DNA of 64,000 bases from Pseudomonas cedrina subsp. cedrina (GCF_001983175.1 NZ_MNPW01000004.1:248001-312000); one strand, 5' to 3'; positions 51,941 through 63,321 are shown, numbered from the stretch's first letter. Notes: generated from the letters alone by a model not told the origin. Numbers and translations: made by a program.

Positions 51941-52047
51941 GATCGTTCCCACGCTCTGCGAGGGAATGCCTCTTGTGACGCTCTGCGTCACGCTTTGGGA
52001 CGCAGAGCGTCCCGTGCTGCATTCCCACGCAGAGCGTGGGAACGATC
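51941..52047. repeat. Nested inverted repeat in the algL-algI gap
   Basis: Outer arms run GATCGTTCCCACGCTCTGCG (51941-51960) and the complementary CGCAGAGCGTGGGAACGATC (ending 52047). Inner arms use the same core (GACGCTCTGCGTC and GACGCAGAGCGTC), so the element is a palindrome within a palindrome. It is of another repeat family than the GTGGGAGC REPs. It begins 5 bp after the algL stop. Confidence 0.9.
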
Positions 52048-52052
52048 AGCGA

Positions 52053-53162
52053 CTAACTGCCTTTGTTGCCTTTTTCATGCGTCGGGTCGTAGACCTTGGT
52101 CAGGTCACCCCCCAGACGGAACGTCTTGAACGGCTGCATCCCATGCTTGCGCTCGATCACATCCGGCGCGCAGGTGTAGAGGGTGCAGAAGGGCTCGAGC
52201 CAGGCGTATTTCATGTCTTCCTTGAGGTCCTTCATGTCCTGCTCTTTGCCGTTCTTCTTCTCGAAAATCTCCGGGTCTTTCACGCCGGCCAGCACTTTTT
52301 CGCCCAGGCGCTTGAGTGCCGCGTTGTTTTCCTGACGCAGATCCACACCGTTGACCAAGGCAAAACTGGCGATCATCGACAGCGGCGGCAGGGCGTAGTT
52401 GTGGTACGACAACGCCCGCTGCTGACGCTTCAATTCATTCGGCAAAAAGCCCTGGTCATCGACCTGGTTCACGCCGACCTTGTATTCCTTGACGGCCCAA
52501 TCAAACAGGTCGCGGCGGTTGGTGGCGATGGATGTCGCCATCACCGACCACGCGGCCCAGTAGGAATGGTTGTTGGTTTTTTCCAGCGGCAGGTTGTCCC
52601 AGTCGCTCACCACTTGATCGGCCAGTTTGTTGAACCAGGCTTCGATCAGCTGTGCTTCCTGCTGATGGTTGGCCAGCGGGTGCGACTCGGAGAACTTCAG
52701 GCGCACATAGGCCGAAGCCATGCTGCCCAGTGCCCATTTGCGCATCGACTTGCCGGTGTGGTTGAAGTCCTTGGACATCAACGCATCCGCCTTGGCCCAC
52801 GACACCAGCCAGTTCAGCGTGCATTCGAGCTGTTCCGGGCGACCGTCGCGCATGAACTGCATCACGCGTTTGCTGGTGTCTTTTTCCAGCTTGGTGATGT
52901 CGGCGGTGCTGTCGCGAAAGGCCTTTTCCGATTGCACATTCAGGGTCGAACGCGCCTTGTCGGAACCCTCGTACTTGCTGCGAAACTGCAGAGGCCCGGT
53001 GTAGGGCGTCGGCATGGTGTCGCAGCTTTCCTTGGCCTCGCCGGTCTTGAATGCTTCGATCGGTGCGAAGTAGCCCTGGGGCGGACGCAGCGGGGCGGCG
53101 GCGTTGGCTGCGCCGGCGAAGATCGCCAGGCCCAGTAACGATGGAATCAGTAATTTCTGCAT
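52053..53162 (-). CDS. algL: Poly(beta-D-mannuronate) lyase AlgL
   Basis: A periplasmic PL5 alginate lyase that clears misplaced polymer and is required for proper export. The ATG at 53162, with GAGGT five bases upstream and 8 bp after the algX stop, gives [20 protein letters not shown], a clear signal peptide; longer frames overlap algX. The 369-aa precursor contains the catalytic NNHSYWAAW motif and the PLRPPQGYF start of the mature chain. Confidence 0.95.
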   Translation of the reverse strand: MQKLLIPSLLGLAIFAGAANAAAPLRPPQGYFAPIEAFKTGEAKESCDTMPTPYTGPLQFRSKYEGSDKARSTLNVQSEKAFRDSTADITKLEKDTSKRVMQFMRDGRPEQLECTLNWLVSWAKADALMSKDFNHTGKSMRKWALGSMASAYVRLKFSESHPLANHQQEAQLIEAWFNKLADQVVSDWDNLPLEKTNNHSYWAAWSVMATSIATNRRDLFDWAVKEYKVGVNQVDDQGFLPNELKRQQRALSYHNYALPPLSMIASFALVNGVDLRQENNAALKRLGEKVLAGVKDPEIFEKKNGKEQDMKDLKEDMKYAWLEPFCTLYTCAPDVIERKHGMQPFKTFRLGGDLTKVYDPTHEKGNKGS

Positions 53163-53170
53163 AAGTAACC

Positions 53171-54619
53171 TCATTGCCCCGTTGAAGCGGTCTGTTGACC
53201 GCCGGCGGGGAATACGTTGCGTGTGCAAATTTTCGCTTCGACTTTCTGCGCCGCAGCGCCCGCTTCAGGGCCCTGCACTTCCACAGCCAGCAAGTTCTGC
53301 GAGGCCCAGTCTTCATCGGTGCGCAGTTCAAAGGCGAAACGCCCGTCTGTATCGGATGTTTCGGGTTTCTCGATCTTGATGTCCTCGTGGCGCCCGTTCA
53401 TGTACCAGAGGGTGGCTTGCAGGGTTTTCACCGACGGGTCGGCGAAGCGGATATCAACCTGGTGATTGGCATTACGCAGGTCTTTGTTCGAACTGTTAAC
53501 CAGCAATTCGTTCTTGCCGGGTTTCAATGTGGTGCTGGCGGTCATCTGCGCGGTCTTGCCTTCGCAACCGTTGTCCAGCAGCGCCATCATCTGGCGGTAG
53601 ATGGTTTCCTGGTCGAGGCGGTACAGCGGCGAGAATTCCCAGATCAGGATTTTCGGCGGGTTTTTCTGGAATTCTTCGCTGCCCAGGTATTGGATCATCG
53701 AACCTTCCAGGCCACCGCCGGGGAAGGCGACGTTGAGAATATCGGCACCGATCTCCTCCTGCAGGAAGCCGGCGAAGTTGTAGTTCTTGCCGCTGTGGCT
53801 GGTGCCCACCAGCGTGATCTGCGGGTCGCCCGAATCGCCGAACAGGTCGCCGTCGCCCGCTTCGCCCTTGGGCTCGGTGGTGAACTGGTCCATGTACTGG
53901 ATCGCGTAGCTGGTGCCGCACAGTTGCCCGGCCATGTTGTGCAGGGTGCCGGTCTTGCCCATGCGCCCGGAGCGCTTGGTTTCGAATTCGCGCTTGGGAA
54001 TCCCGGCGTACTCAGGCATTTGCTTGATCTTGGCCGCGACGATTTTCGCCGTGCGCTGGGCACCGTAAGGGGTCCAGTGCTGGTCGCCACGGAAGTAGAA
54101 GTCGTGGGCCGGCAATTCATCCGGCAGTTGCTCGTTGGTCAACGGCGACAGGTCCGGTACCACGTAGCCCATCTTGGCGAAACGGCCGAGCATGGTCTTG
54201 TAGTTGCCCAGCGCCTTGTCGAAGTCGAACTTGGCTTTCTCTTCGGGGTTGAGCTTGTTGCGGTTCACCAGGCCACGGGTCGGCTGGTAGACCACCACCA
54301 GTTCCACGCCCTTGCTCTTGAACGCATCGTGCAGCTGTTGCATGCGCTTGTAGCCGGACGGGGTGGTGTCGAATTCGGTGCGCAGGTCTTCCTGGGTACG
54401 GAACAGCCAATCGCCCTGGGCTTGCACCAGGGTGGTGAAGTTCTGCTGATAACGCGTGGTGTAGTTCTTCGCGTCATGGGCGGCCGGGCACAGGCTGCAG
54501 CAAGGTTCGGCGGTGAAGGTCGGCGCCTTGATTTCGTCGGCGCGCACGCCCTGGCTGGCCGCGAGCAGGCCGAGGGTCAGACCCGAGAGGCTCAGCAGTT
54601 TGATCATGTGTGGGTGCAT
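53171..54619 (-). CDS. algX: Alginate biosynthesis/O-acetyltransferase AlgX
   Basis: A periplasmic SGNH-fold acetyltransferase that places the final O-acetyl groups on alginate, plus a carbohydrate-binding module. I favour ATG 54619, with GAGGA eight bases upstream, over 54628. The 482-aa precursor has a signal peptide (cleavage near GVRA-DE), a Cys pair in EPCCSLCP, the Asp-x-His motif GDQHWTPYG (Asp 179, His 181) and the nucleophile loop [14 protein letters not shown]. The C-terminal third has the beta-rich binding module. Confidence 0.95.
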   Translation of the reverse strand: MHPHMIKLLSLSGLTLGLLAASQGVRADEIKAPTFTAEPCCSLCPAAHDAKNYTTRYQQNFTTLVQAQGDWLFRTQEDLRTEFDTTPSGYKRMQQLHDAFKSKGVELVVVYQPTRGLVNRNKLNPEEKAKFDFDKALGNYKTMLGRFAKMGYVVPDLSPLTNEQLPDELPAHDFYFRGDQHWTPYGAQRTAKIVAAKIKQMPEYAGIPKREFETKRSGRMGKTGTLHNMAGQLCGTSYAIQYMDQFTTEPKGEAGDGDLFGDSGDPQITLVGTSHSGKNYNFAGFLQEEIGADILNVAFPGGGLEGSMIQYLGSEEFQKNPPKILIWEFSPLYRLDQETIYRQMMALLDNGCEGKTAQMTASTTLKPGKNELLVNSSNKDLRNANHQVDIRFADPSVKTLQATLWYMNGRHEDIKIEKPETSDTDGRFAFELRTDEDWASQNLLAVEVQGPEAGAAAQKVEAKICTRNVFPAGGQQTASTGQ

Positions 54620-54630
54620 AAGGGTCATCC

Positions 54631-56205
54631 TCAGTCCTGCAATTCGGTCTGGCGTTCGACAGGGTCGATCAGCACGGCTTTCTGCTGGCGCACCAGCAGG
54701 TCGAGAATCTCTTCCTGGCGATCGCCCAGCACGCCGGAGAAGCTGATACCGCTGGTTTTGGTCGGCGCCAGCATCGACACGCGATACAGTTCCACGCTCA
54801 ACGGCGAGTCGATGGACAGCGGCCCGCTGCCGTTACCCGCCAGTTCACCGCCGACCACGATCAGCGACACCTTGGCGTCGAACGGGTCGAGCGCGATGTC
54901 GCGGTCGGTGTCGGTCAGGTCCTTGATGTGACCGTAGAGCCCGGTCAGGCCGTTGGCCATCGAGGTGTTCTCGTACAGCTTGATGTTCACGCTGTTACGC
55001 ACGCGGATACCGTGGCGACGGTTGGCGATCACCTTGTTGCCCCACAGCAGGTTGTCACCGCTCTCATAGAGGGTGATGCCGTCGGTGTGGTTGCGGTAGA
55101 ACTCGTTGTCGGCCACCAGGTTGTTGACGCTGTTACGGTCGAGCACCAGGCCCGAGAGCTTGTTGTCGTAGCTGCGGTTGTTGAAGATGAAGCTGTCGTT
55201 CACTTCCCGGGAAATGATGATGCCGTGCTTCTTCTTCGTGCCGTAGACGGTGTTGTCCGCAATGATCAGGCCGTGGGAGCGGTCATGCGGGTCGATCCCG
55301 TAGACGATGTTGTCTTTGTAGGTGTTGCTCTTGATCACAAAGCCGGTGGTCTCGTAGCAGTAGAAGCCGTACCACATGTCCGAGAACTCGGAATCGATGA
55401 TCCAGCCGGTCGGCTCCGCACGCTTGAGCACCTTGGCCATGTTCGGCGTGTACTGGGAGATACTCACCCCGTACGACTTACTGTTGGCGTAGCCGAAACT
55501 GGCCATCTTGGTGTTGGAGATGTACGTCTCGGTCCCGCCCCATGCCAGCAGGAACGGGCGGAATTCCTTGGGCGACTTGAACAGCGCCGGGCCGTTGGCC
55601 TTTTCGCTCCAGCCGGTGACTTTGGTGTCACGCACAAACAGCTGGCCGTCGTTGATCAGGAACGAACCGGCTTCCTGGGACAGGCGCAGCTCTTGGGTGT
55701 TTTTGTCGATGTCCAGGATGCCCTTGCGCCCGACCACGATCGGCAGCTTGGCCAGGAACACGCCCGGCGAGGTTTCGCTCAGGTACTGCTTGGGCACTTT
55801 GCCCAGCAGGTCCTTGAGGTTCATGTAGCCATCGTCGATGAAGATCGCCTGGGGGATGCCGTGCTGGCGCACCACCCATTCGGCCATCTTGTTGTCACCG
55901 CCGATGAAGTCCTTGAGCGCGTCTTCCTGCATCATGCGGCGGATGCTGATCTTGCCTGGTTTGGTGCGCACGATCTTCTTCTCGATCGCCGCCGCGGTGT
56001 AGCCCGACAGGTCCGGCAGGGCCGGCTTGGCCATTTCCAGCGGCGCGGTCGGCGGGCTGGAAATGGTGTAGGTCTTGGCCTGCTGCAGCTCTTTGGCGAT
56101 GGTCGGCGCTTTAGCCTGCGGCGCGACATCGGCCATGGCGGCGCCGCTTGCCAGCAGCATCGCTGCCGCCAGCAGGGCCGAGCCTTTGAGGGCTTGAGGG
56201 TTCAT
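54631..56205 (-). CDS. algG: Mannuronan C5-epimerase AlgG
   Basis: A periplasmic epimerase converting some mannuronate to guluronate in the polymer. The start at ATG 56205 has GGGAG eight bases upstream and gives MNPQALKGSALLAAAMLLAS with cleavage near AMA-DV. The 524-aa precursor holds a right-handed beta-helix made of parallel repeats (NSFIFNNRSYDN, NLVADNEFYRNH, NLLWGNKVIANR) and the DPHDRSHG active-site motif (about residue 310). It overlaps neither neighbour by more than a few bases. Confidence 0.95.
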   Translation of the reverse strand: MNPQALKGSALLAAAMLLASGAAMADVAPQAKAPTIAKELQQAKTYTISSPPTAPLEMAKPALPDLSGYTAAAIEKKIVRTKPGKISIRRMMQEDALKDFIGGDNKMAEWVVRQHGIPQAIFIDDGYMNLKDLLGKVPKQYLSETSPGVFLAKLPIVVGRKGILDIDKNTQELRLSQEAGSFLINDGQLFVRDTKVTGWSEKANGPALFKSPKEFRPFLLAWGGTETYISNTKMASFGYANSKSYGVSISQYTPNMAKVLKRAEPTGWIIDSEFSDMWYGFYCYETTGFVIKSNTYKDNIVYGIDPHDRSHGLIIADNTVYGTKKKHGIIISREVNDSFIFNNRSYDNKLSGLVLDRNSVNNLVADNEFYRNHTDGITLYESGDNLLWGNKVIANRRHGIRVRNSVNIKLYENTSMANGLTGLYGHIKDLTDTDRDIALDPFDAKVSLIVVGGELAGNGSGPLSIDSPLSVELYRVSMLAPTKTSGISFSGVLGDRQEEILDLLVRQQKAVLIDPVERQTELQD

Positions 56206-56219
56206 TGCGCAGGCTCCCA

Positions 56220-57704
56220 TCAGAATTTCCAGATCACGTCGACGAACGCGCGATGCATGTAGGAGTCGACGTTGCTGCCATAGGCATCACCTGGCTTGAA
56301 CACACCGGCGCGAAAACGCACCAGGGCCGAAGGCTCGTCGAACGACTGGCTGATTGCTGCCGGCAACAGGCCGGACTTGAAGTACTTGGTGACCACCAAG
56401 TCCATTTCCTGGCCCAGGTCCTTTTTACCGTCTGCCAGCGGTAGCGAGGTGCTGGCGACAATGTCACCGGCGGCGTCGGTGGTGTTGTCCAGCGCCGCAA
56501 TGCCATTGCTGCTGACCGGCTTGTTGCCGTCCACGCGCCAGAACTTGTGGTACACCAGGCTGGCGTCATAGTCCTCGCGCAGCTGCCAGGAACCGAACAG
56601 GCTCATGGACTGCATGTTGTTCATCTCGCCACGGAATGCTTCGCCGAAGCGGTGTACCCGCGACTGGGTGCCGGTCCAGTTCGAACGGTTGCTTTGCAGG
56701 CCGTTCTGCTCGTAGTTCTCGCTGGCGCGGGCATAGGCCGCACCCACTTGCCACTGCGGGTCCAGACGCAGGCGAACACCGATGTCGGTCGCCCAGCCGT
56801 TCACGTCCTGACTGCGCTTGGCCTGGTCCGGGCGTGAGCCGTCGGATTTCAACGCGTTGACGCTGTCACGGTCGCCGCGCATGCCGGTGATGCTGGCCCA
56901 GTAGTTCACGGTGTTGGTGTTGCGCCAGTTGTAGGCGTCGCTGTTGGCTTCGATGCCGAGCCAGGTCAGGTCGCCGTTCGAGCGCTTGTCCAACGAGTCG
57001 GTGGGCTGGCCCGGTTCCGGGTAATCGAGCTTGCCGTTGTCGTGGGTGTGATGACCGCGCAGGCCGATCCACTGGCCCGGCATCCACTGGTAGGACGCGT
57101 CGGCGTAGAGGTGCTGACGGTCCTTGTCCACCGGCGACAGTTCCTTGAGGTCGGTGCGGTATTCGCTGAAACGCTCGGCGACGCCGACATTGGCCTTGAG
57201 CAGGGTGGTGTCGAAGGTCCAGTTCAGCGCTTCGATATTGGTGTCGCGCCACTGGCCGTCGTCATTGCGCAGGCGTTGGCGACCCAGCTTGAGGATCTCG
57301 CCGGGGTACGGCGTGAAGCCGCTGTAGCCGACCCAGAATTCGCGCATGGCCAAGTAGTTCTTCTTGGTCTTGCGATCATTGTTGGTGGTCTGCTGGTTTT
57401 CGTCATTCGCCGACTGTTGCAGGGTGTCGGTCTCGATGATGTCGCTCGACACCACCGCCTGACCCATGGCGTAGGCGCTCCAGGCGCCACTTTCGCCGTA
57501 GACCCAGGGGCGCAGGTCGAGGCCGATGCCGTTGACGTCGCCGCCTTTCTGCGTGCCCAGGTCGCGGTCATCTTCGGACTGGGCGGTGGCCTTCACTTCC
57601 AGGCCGAAGTTCTTGGCTTCGGTCAGGGCGGCCAGGGTCGGGCACGACCACAGCAGGGCAAAAGTCAGGCCGATGCCGGCCTTGACGAATGGGTTGAGCT
57701 TCAT
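56220..57704 (-). CDS. algE: Alginate outer-membrane porin AlgE
   Basis: The outer-membrane beta-barrel through which alginate leaves the cell. The 494-aa precursor has a signal peptide ([20 protein letters not shown], cleavage near TLA-AL), many amphipathic strands, and a C-terminal aromatic residue (FVDVIWKF). AlgE of P. aeruginosa is an 18-stranded barrel plugged by periplasmic loops and works with AlgK. The start overlaps the algK stop (ATGA). Confidence 0.95.
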   Translation of the reverse strand: MKLNPFVKAGIGLTFALLWSCPTLAALTEAKNFGLEVKATAQSEDDRDLGTQKGGDVNGIGLDLRPWVYGESGAWSAYAMGQAVVSSDIIETDTLQQSANDENQQTTNNDRKTKKNYLAMREFWVGYSGFTPYPGEILKLGRQRLRNDDGQWRDTNIEALNWTFDTTLLKANVGVAERFSEYRTDLKELSPVDKDRQHLYADASYQWMPGQWIGLRGHHTHDNGKLDYPEPGQPTDSLDKRSNGDLTWLGIEANSDAYNWRNTNTVNYWASITGMRGDRDSVNALKSDGSRPDQAKRSQDVNGWATDIGVRLRLDPQWQVGAAYARASENYEQNGLQSNRSNWTGTQSRVHRFGEAFRGEMNNMQSMSLFGSWQLREDYDASLVYHKFWRVDGNKPVSSNGIAALDNTTDAAGDIVASTSLPLADGKKDLGQEMDLVVTKYFKSGLLPAAISQSFDEPSALVRFRAGVFKPGDAYGSNVDSYMHRAFVDVIWKF

Positions 57705-59221
57705 AGGGATTCCTCGCCTTCTTCTTCTTCATCCAGGGCGTGCAGTTGCAGCGTGCTCTGGGCCAGGGTGCCGCGGGCGGCCAGTTCCTGCTGCACCAGG
57801 CGTTGGCCTTGCGCGCGTTGTTCCGGCGTGAGCGGGGCTTCGAGCTGCGTGGCCAAGTCATTGGCCTCTGGCGTGTCCTGGGCTTTAGCCAACTGGCTGA
57901 AGACATAGGCGTTCAATGGGTCGGGCTTGGTGCCCTTGCCTTGGGAAAACAATTGGGCGATGGCGAAATCGGCACTGTTCTGGCCGTTGCGCGCAGCGGT
58001 CAGCAAGTGGTCCAGGGCTTTTTGCGGATAGACCTTGCCCAGGTAGCCACGACGGTAGATCTGGCCGAGGTAGTAATCGGCGGCCACTTCCTTGCCGACG
58101 GCTTTTTGGAAATGGGCTTCGGCGGCCTTGGCGTCAGCCGGTACCCACTTGCCTTCGTAGTAGAGCTTGCCCAGCAACAGCTCGGCGCGCGGCTGGTCGG
58201 CGGCGCGGCCGTTGTCCAGGTATTTCATCATCTGGTCGACGTCGCCCAGTTCCGGGAAGTCGTAGAGCAGTTGCGCCAGGCTGACCCACGATGCCGGGTA
58301 GCCAGGGGCGATTTTTTCCAGCAGGGCCTGGGCGGTTTTTTCGTCGGTCTTGCCCAGGGTCGAATCGCCCAACACACGGGCGACGCTGTCCACACGTTGT
58401 GCGGTGACGGTGCCACGGCTGTAGCCGGCTTCCATCTGCTTGAGCAGCTCGGCCTGTTTTTCCGGCTCGGCTTTTTTCTGGTAGACCGTGGCCAGCTCGA
58501 CGTAGCAGATATCGGTGGTGTTCAGCGCCGCTTTGCAGATGCGCTCGACGTCATCCAGATGCTGGTCGTAGGTGTCCTGGGTGCGATACAGCAGCACCTG
58601 GGCCAGGCCGGCTTCCGGGTAGCCGGCGGCTTGCCACTGGCTGATCTGTTGCTGGGCGTTGACGTTGGGGAAACTGTGCGGGTATTGCAGGTACAGCATC
58701 GCCAGCGGGATCAAGGTGTTGCCTTCACCATTGGCAAAGGCTTTTTTCAGCAGGCCTTCGGCTTCGTGGTGTTCGGCTTCGGTGCTGCCTGGCTTGGCCA
58801 CCAGCAGGCGGCCGAGACGTGCCTGGGCGCGCGGCGAAGTGTCCGCCGCCGCACGATAGGTGACCTCTGCCTGTTTGATTTGCGCCGGATCGCGGGTGCT
58901 CACCTGGATATCGGCCAGGCCCACCTGGGCCTCGCTGTAGCCCAGGTCTGCCAGTTGCTGGTAATTCTGCTGGGCGGTGACGGTGTCACCGCGCTTGAGT
59001 GCTTCATTGGCCAGGCGTTGGTCGGGCAGGCCGGCGCAACCGGCAAGGCTGACGGCCAGCGCCAGCGCGCAATACACAGCGGCCGAATGAGCTCTGCTCT
59101 GTGTGGGAGCTGGCTTGCCTGCGATAGCATCGCCGCGGTGCAACTGATGCACCGAGTCGTCTGCATCGCGGGCGAGCCCGGCCCCCACAGAAGCTGATGT
59201 TGTGATTGAAATACGATTCAC
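57701..59221 (-). CDS. algK: Alginate export lipoprotein AlgK, with REPIN in the signal region
   Basis: An outer-membrane-anchored TPR/Sel1-repeat lipoprotein that scaffolds the alginate export complex with AlgE and AlgX. The body is normal for the family: [19 protein letters not shown] after the lipobox, then Sel1-like repeats such as [14 protein letters not shown] and [12 protein letters not shown]. The oddity is the N-terminus. Between [10 protein letters not shown] and [10 protein letters not shown], about 31 codons are read straight through a REPIN (59098-59191). The frame is kept, so the signal sequence [10 protein letters not shown] is preceded by an unusually long n-region. GTG 59221 has GAGGA seven bases upstream; ATG 59227 has it one base away. 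No start codon with a good ribosome site exists between REPIN and lipobox, apart from a GTG in AAVYC. Confidence 0.93.
   Translation of the reverse strand: MNRISITTSASVGAGLARDADDSVHQLHRGDAIAGKPAPTQSRAHSAAVYCALALAVSLAGCAGLPDQRLANEALKRGDTVTAQQNYQQLADLGYSEAQVGLADIQVSTRDPAQIKQAEVTYRAAADTSPRAQARLGRLLVAKPGSTEAEHHEAEGLLKKAFANGEGNTLIPLAMLYLQYPHSFPNVNAQQQISQWQAAGYPEAGLAQVLLYRTQDTYDQHLDDVERICKAALNTTDICYVELATVYQKKAEPEKQAELLKQMEAGYSRGTVTAQRVDSVARVLGDSTLGKTDEKTAQALLEKIAPGYPASWVSLAQLLYDFPELGDVDQMMKYLDNGRAADQPRAELLLGKLYYEGKWVPADAKAAEAHFQKAVGKEVAADYYLGQIYRRGYLGKVYPQKALDHLLTAARNGQNSADFAIAQLFSQGKGTKPDPLNAYVFSQLAKAQDTPEANDLATQLEAPLTPEQRAQGQRLVQQELAARGTLAQSTLQLHALDEEEEGEESL
59098..59191. repeat. REPIN inside the 5' coding part of algK
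   Basis: The left arm TGTGTGGGAGCTGGCTTGCC begins near 59099; the right arm (ATCGCGGGCGAGCCCGGCCC) ends near 59188. The inner loop (CGCCGCGGTGCAACTGATGC) resembles that of the REPIN at 33107. Read on the - strand it encodes [20 protein letters not shown] and onward within AlgK. Confidence 0.9.
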
Positions 59222-59235
59222 AGGCATGTCCTCGC

Positions 59236-60402
59236 TTACAGACCGTGAGCCATGGCTTTATCGATCAGCCAGTTCAGCGATGGGCCGCGGTCGCTGGTCA
59301 CTTCCACCGGGCGGCCGGCGTAGGTGCTGTCCAGCGGTGCATCAGGCTTGATCTGCACACGGATATCGGAGGACAGGTCGGCGCTGTTCAGGCTGGTGCT
59401 GCTGACGATGGTGCCGGTGCGGGTCTGTTCTTCGTCGGCGACCTGGAAGGTCACCGGCGTGCCTGGGCGCACGTCGCCGAACTGGCGGTAGGAGAAGCGT
59501 GCTTCAACGTTGGCCTGGGCACCGCGTGGAACCAGTTGGAAGATCACATCGCCTTTGCTGGCGTACTGACCGTCGGCGACCATTTGCTGGGCAACGATGC
59601 AGTCGCACGGCGACGTCAGGGTGCCGGTCATTTGCTTGCCGAACAGCTCTTCAACCTTGGCCGGTTGCAGCTGGTCTTCGTCCAGGTGGCCCTTGAGCAC
59701 GTCCAGCATGCTGGTGCTGAAGGTTGCCAGTGGCGCGCCTTTGGCCGCGATGGCGTCACCTTTGAGCAGGCTTTGCACGGTGCCGTCGCGTGGCATGGTC
59801 ACGTTCATGCCCGGTACGCTGACCAGGCCGGCCTGGGCGTGGCTGACGAAATACATGCCGTAGAGGGACTTGAAGACAAAACCGAACGCGGCAAGGCCCA
59901 CCAGGAAGATCGCCAGGCTGAACGTCACGGCGCGCAGACGGCCAAAGGCGCTCATGTTGCTGCCGCTGTCCTTGTTTTTGCGCGCCTTGGTGAAGTTGTC
60001 GCGTTGCAGAGTGGCCAGCACGTCGCCCATGGTCACGATGTCACCGGACAAATGCGAGGTGATCAGGTGGCGCAGGGTGGAAATATCCTGGGCGTCGAGG
60101 TTCTGGAACTGGCAACCGGTGCGGCCGGTCTGGCGGTCGTAGGAGCGGATCTGCAACTCCACGTCCATGGCCAGGCCGAGGTTATCGATCACAAACTGCA
60201 GGCGGCCCTTGTGCACTTCACCCACGGTCAGCGGCTGCGTGGCGGTGAACGCCAGGCCGCCGGCGGACAGGTCGAGCACGCGTGCTTCGGTCGGCGTGCG
60301 GTCAGTGTTGAAGAAGCGCAGCTTGGCCGGGATTTTGACCCGGGCGTGCTGGCGCTGGGCTTCGGATTCGTGGACAACGTTGGCGTTTACTTGGCTATTC
60401 AT
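59236..60402 (-). CDS. alg44: c-di-GMP-binding alginate co-polymerase Alg44
   Basis: The PilZ-domain receptor that switches on alginate polymerisation. The 388-aa protein carries RQHAR (Arg 17 and Arg 21) and DLSAGG (Asp 44, Ser 46), the two c-di-GMP-contact motifs, at the same positions as in P. aeruginosa. A single membrane helix follows (about residues 160-185), then a periplasmic domain resembling a membrane fusion protein. It lies 37 bp after alg8. Confidence 0.96.
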   Translation of the reverse strand: MNSQVNANVVHESEAQRQHARVKIPAKLRFFNTDRTPTEARVLDLSAGGLAFTATQPLTVGEVHKGRLQFVIDNLGLAMDVELQIRSYDRQTGRTGCQFQNLDAQDISTLRHLITSHLSGDIVTMGDVLATLQRDNFTKARKNKDSGSNMSAFGRLRAVTFSLAIFLVGLAAFGFVFKSLYGMYFVSHAQAGLVSVPGMNVTMPRDGTVQSLLKGDAIAAKGAPLATFSTSMLDVLKGHLDEDQLQPAKVEELFGKQMTGTLTSPCDCIVAQQMVADGQYASKGDVIFQLVPRGAQANVEARFSYRQFGDVRPGTPVTFQVADEEQTRTGTIVSSTSLNSADLSSDIRVQIKPDAPLDSTYAGRPVEVTSDRGPSLNWLIDKAMAHGL

Positions 60403-60439
60403 GATGTGTGTAGTTCCTAGTTAATTCAGGCTTGGCAGG

Positions 60440-61921
60440 TCAGACCATCATCAGCAACACGGCAACGAAGATGCTGCCGGCGGAGAAGGTCATGGTCCGA
60501 GACGACCAGGTGTTGAACCAACGTTGAAAGCTGGCCAAATCGCGGGTCAGTTTGGTGTCCTGGCGGGTCCAGGACTGTTGATCAAGGCGGAAGAACACGT
60601 AGATCTTCACCAGCGCGCCCATGATCTGGTTGTAATAGAGAATCGCCGGGTACGCGGGGCCGATCTTGTGGCCGGAGCACGACAGCAGCAGGGTCAGGAT
60701 CAGGCGGGTGATGCCGATCCACAGCAGGTAGACGAGGATGAACGCGCCGCCGTACTTGAAAGTGGCGATCATCGCCACGGTCAGGCCGAGCAGGGAGGTC
60801 CACATCGACACGCGCTGGTCGAACAGCACCACGCTGGTGAACAGACCCAGGCGGCGTACACCCAGGCCCAGGGCACGGGAGTTCTGGCGCAGGTTGTTGC
60901 CGTACCAGCGGAACATCAGCTTGCGGCTGGCCTTGATAAAGCTCTTTTCCGGCGGGTGTTCCACGGTGTGGATTGCGGCGTCCGGTACGTAGAAGGTGTC
61001 GTAGCCCAGGCGCATCAGGCTGAACCAGCTGGACTTGTCATCCCCGGTGAGGAACTTGAAGCGGCCCAGGCGCCAGTGTTGCAGCGAGTCGCTTTCCACG
61101 TCGGCGATAAAACCCGGGTCGGTGACGACGCTGGCACGGAACACCGACATGCGACCGGTCATGGTCAGTACGCGCTTGGACAGCGCCATGGAGCACATGT
61201 TGATGTGGCGCTGGGCGAAGCGCAGTTTGTGCCACTCGCTCATGATGTAGCCGCCGCGCACTTCACAGAACTCGTTGGTGGTCAGGCCGCCGACATTGCC
61301 GAACAGTTGGAACCACGGCACGGTCTTGCGTACTACGCCTTCGGCGAGCACGGTGTCGCCGTCGATCACGGCAACCACTGCACGGTCATCAGGCAGGTGG
61401 CGCGATATGGCGCGGAAACCGAAGGCCAGGCCGTCGCGCTTGCCGGTACCGGCGATACGCACGAAGTCGAGCTTCACATGCTCCGGCGGGTTCATGCGTT
61501 CCCACAGGCTTTTCACCAGCAGCTCATCGGACATTTCCACCAGCGAACACACGACGGTGGTGGGGAAGCCGCACTCGATGGCTTCGCGGATCACCGAGCT
61601 GTAGACCTGGGCGGTGGTCAACGCATCGATACGGAAACTGGTGACCATCAGGAACACATGGGACGGGTCGGCGGTCTTGCCCAGTTTGCGCACTTTGCGG
61701 CGCAGGTGCGGGTACACCACATACAGGAACAGCATGCCGCGAAAGAAATGCGTAGCACCCATCGAGTAGCGCCAGATACCGACGGCACCAATCAGGAAAA
61801 TAAAATTCTTCGACTCGGAGTCGAACGTACTCGCCGGCAGCAGCAGGGCGAGTCCCATCAGCAGGCTCAGGAAGAACAACCAGCCGGCGGATTGAAGGAG
61901 TACGTGTTTTAACTTGGACAT
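60440..61921 (-). CDS. alg8: Alginate polymerase Alg8 (GT2)
   Basis: An inner-membrane glycosyltransferase that polymerises mannuronate from GDP-mannuronic acid. The ATG at 61921 gives [20 protein letters not shown] and a 493-aa protein, one residue from the P. aeruginosa length; upstream in-frame starts are less family-like. Visible features are N-terminal helices, the GT2 Asp motif [11 protein letters not shown] (about residue 188), and C-terminal membrane helices. It follows algD by about 83 bp. Confidence 0.95.
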   Translation of the reverse strand: MSKLKHVLLQSAGWLFFLSLLMGLALLLPASTFDSESKNFIFLIGAVGIWRYSMGATHFFRGMLFLYVVYPHLRRKVRKLGKTADPSHVFLMVTSFRIDALTTAQVYSSVIREAIECGFPTTVVCSLVEMSDELLVKSLWERMNPPEHVKLDFVRIAGTGKRDGLAFGFRAISRHLPDDRAVVAVIDGDTVLAEGVVRKTVPWFQLFGNVGGLTTNEFCEVRGGYIMSEWHKLRFAQRHINMCSMALSKRVLTMTGRMSVFRASVVTDPGFIADVESDSLQHWRLGRFKFLTGDDKSSWFSLMRLGYDTFYVPDAAIHTVEHPPEKSFIKASRKLMFRWYGNNLRQNSRALGLGVRRLGLFTSVVLFDQRVSMWTSLLGLTVAMIATFKYGGAFILVYLLWIGITRLILTLLLSCSGHKIGPAYPAILYYNQIMGALVKIYVFFRLDQQSWTRQDTKLTRDLASFQRWFNTWSSRTMTFSAGSIFVAVLLMMV

Positions 61922-62004
61922 AAGCGTCATCCGAAGGTGAAGAAGGCTCCAGGCTGCAAGCGCTGGGGATTGGTACGCTTGCAGCCCGGAACTTGCCGTT
62001 GCTG

Positions 62005-63321
62005 TTACCAGCAAATGCCTTCGGTGCGACCGCCCGCACTGGTGGCCTTGGACATGAAGCCCACCAGGTCGATCACTTGCTTGCCGTGCGGTGCGTTCTG
62101 CGCCAGGGCACGGAACTTCTCATCACGGTTGCCCAGGATGATCACGTCGGAGTTGTTGATCACGTCGTCGAAGTCCGAGTTGAGCAGGGACGACACGTGC
62201 GGGATCTTGCCTTCGATGTAGTCTTTGTTCGCGCCGTGCACACGGGCGTACTCGACGTTGCTGTCGTAGATGCTCAGGTCGTAGCCCTTGCCGATCAGCA
62301 TTTCGGCCAGCTCGACCAGCGGGCTTTCGCGCAGGTCATCGGTACCGGCCTTGAAGCTCAGGCCCAGCAGCGCGACTTTGCGTTTGTCGTGGCTGGACAC
62401 GATGTCGAAGGCGTTCTGTACCTGGGACTCGTTGCTGCGCATCAGCGAGTTGAGCAGTGGCGCTTCCACGTCCAGGGAGCTGGCGCGGTAGGTGAGGGCG
62501 CGCACGTCTTTTGGCAGGCACGAACCACCGAAGGCGAAGCCTGGGCGCATGTAGTACTGGGACAGGTTGAGGGTCTTGTCCTGGCAAACCACTTCCATCA
62601 CTTCACGACCGTCGACGCCGACAGCCTTGGCGATGTTGCCGATCTCGTTGGCGAAGGTCACCTTGGTGGCGTGCCACACGTTGCAGGTGTACTTGATCAT
62701 CTCGGCAACGGCGATGTCCTTGCGGATGATCGGGGCGTCGAGTTCTTCGTACAGCGACTGCAGGACATCGCCGGAGGCTTTGTCGAATTCGCCGATGACG
62801 GTCATCGGTGGCAGGTCGTAGTCAGCGATGGCGGTGGATTCACGCAGGAATTCCGGGTTGACCGCAACACCGAAGTCGACGCCGGCTTTTTTGCCGGAGC
62901 AGTCTTCAAGGATCGGGATCACCACGTTGGCCACGGTGCCTGGCAGGACGGTGCTGCGCACGACCACGGTGTGGCGGGTGGCTTTGTCACGCAGGACCAG
63001 GCCGATCTCGCGGCATACCGCTTCGATGTAGTCGAGTTCCAGGTCGCCGTTTTTCTTGCTCGGCGTACCGACGCAAATCATCGACAGGTCAGTATCGCGA
63101 ATGGCTTCGGCGAAGTTGGTGGTGCCGCGCAGCCGGCCGGTTTCAATACCCTGGCTCAACAGCTCGCCCAGACCGGGTTCAACGATTGGCGATTTGCCTG
63201 CATTGATAAGGTCAATCTTGTCCTTGGAGATGTCTACGCCAACCACTTCGTGGCCGCGGGCAGACAGGCAACCGGCACATACCGCGCCAACGTAACCCAA
63301 ACCAAATATGCTGATGCGCAT
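62005..63321 (-). CDS. algD: GDP-mannose 6-dehydrogenase AlgD
   Basis: The committed step of alginate synthesis: a four-electron oxidation of GDP-mannose to GDP-mannuronate with NAD. The ATG at 63321, with GAGGT five bases upstream, gives [20 protein letters not shown] and 438 aa. The Rossmann motif is residues 6-14, EPGLGELL follows near 58, and the catalytic Cys lies in [13 protein letters not shown] (about residue 268). It is the first gene of the operon, downstream of a long leader and an AlgU-type promoter. Confidence 0.97.
   Translation of the reverse strand: MRISIFGLGYVGAVCAGCLSARGHEVVGVDISKDKIDLINAGKSPIVEPGLGELLSQGIETGRLRGTTNFAEAIRDTDLSMICVGTPSKKNGDLELDYIEAVCREIGLVLRDKATRHTVVVRSTVLPGTVANVVIPILEDCSGKKAGVDFGVAVNPEFLRESTAIADYDLPPMTVIGEFDKASGDVLQSLYEELDAPIIRKDIAVAEMIKYTCNVWHATKVTFANEIGNIAKAVGVDGREVMEVVCQDKTLNLSQYYMRPGFAFGGSCLPKDVRALTYRASSLDVEAPLLNSLMRSNESQVQNAFDIVSSHDKRKVALLGLSFKAGTDDLRESPLVELAEMLIGKGYDLSIYDSNVEYARVHGANKDYIEGKIPHVSSLLNSDFDDVINNSDVIILGNRDEKFRALAQNAPHGKQVIDLVGFMSKATSAGGRTEGICW

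Noticed and set aside
50307..53138. 943-aa open frame on the + strand opposite algI/algL
   Set aside because: It is a shadow with low-complexity His/Gln/Arg composition, and the opposite strand carries the conserved alginate genes.
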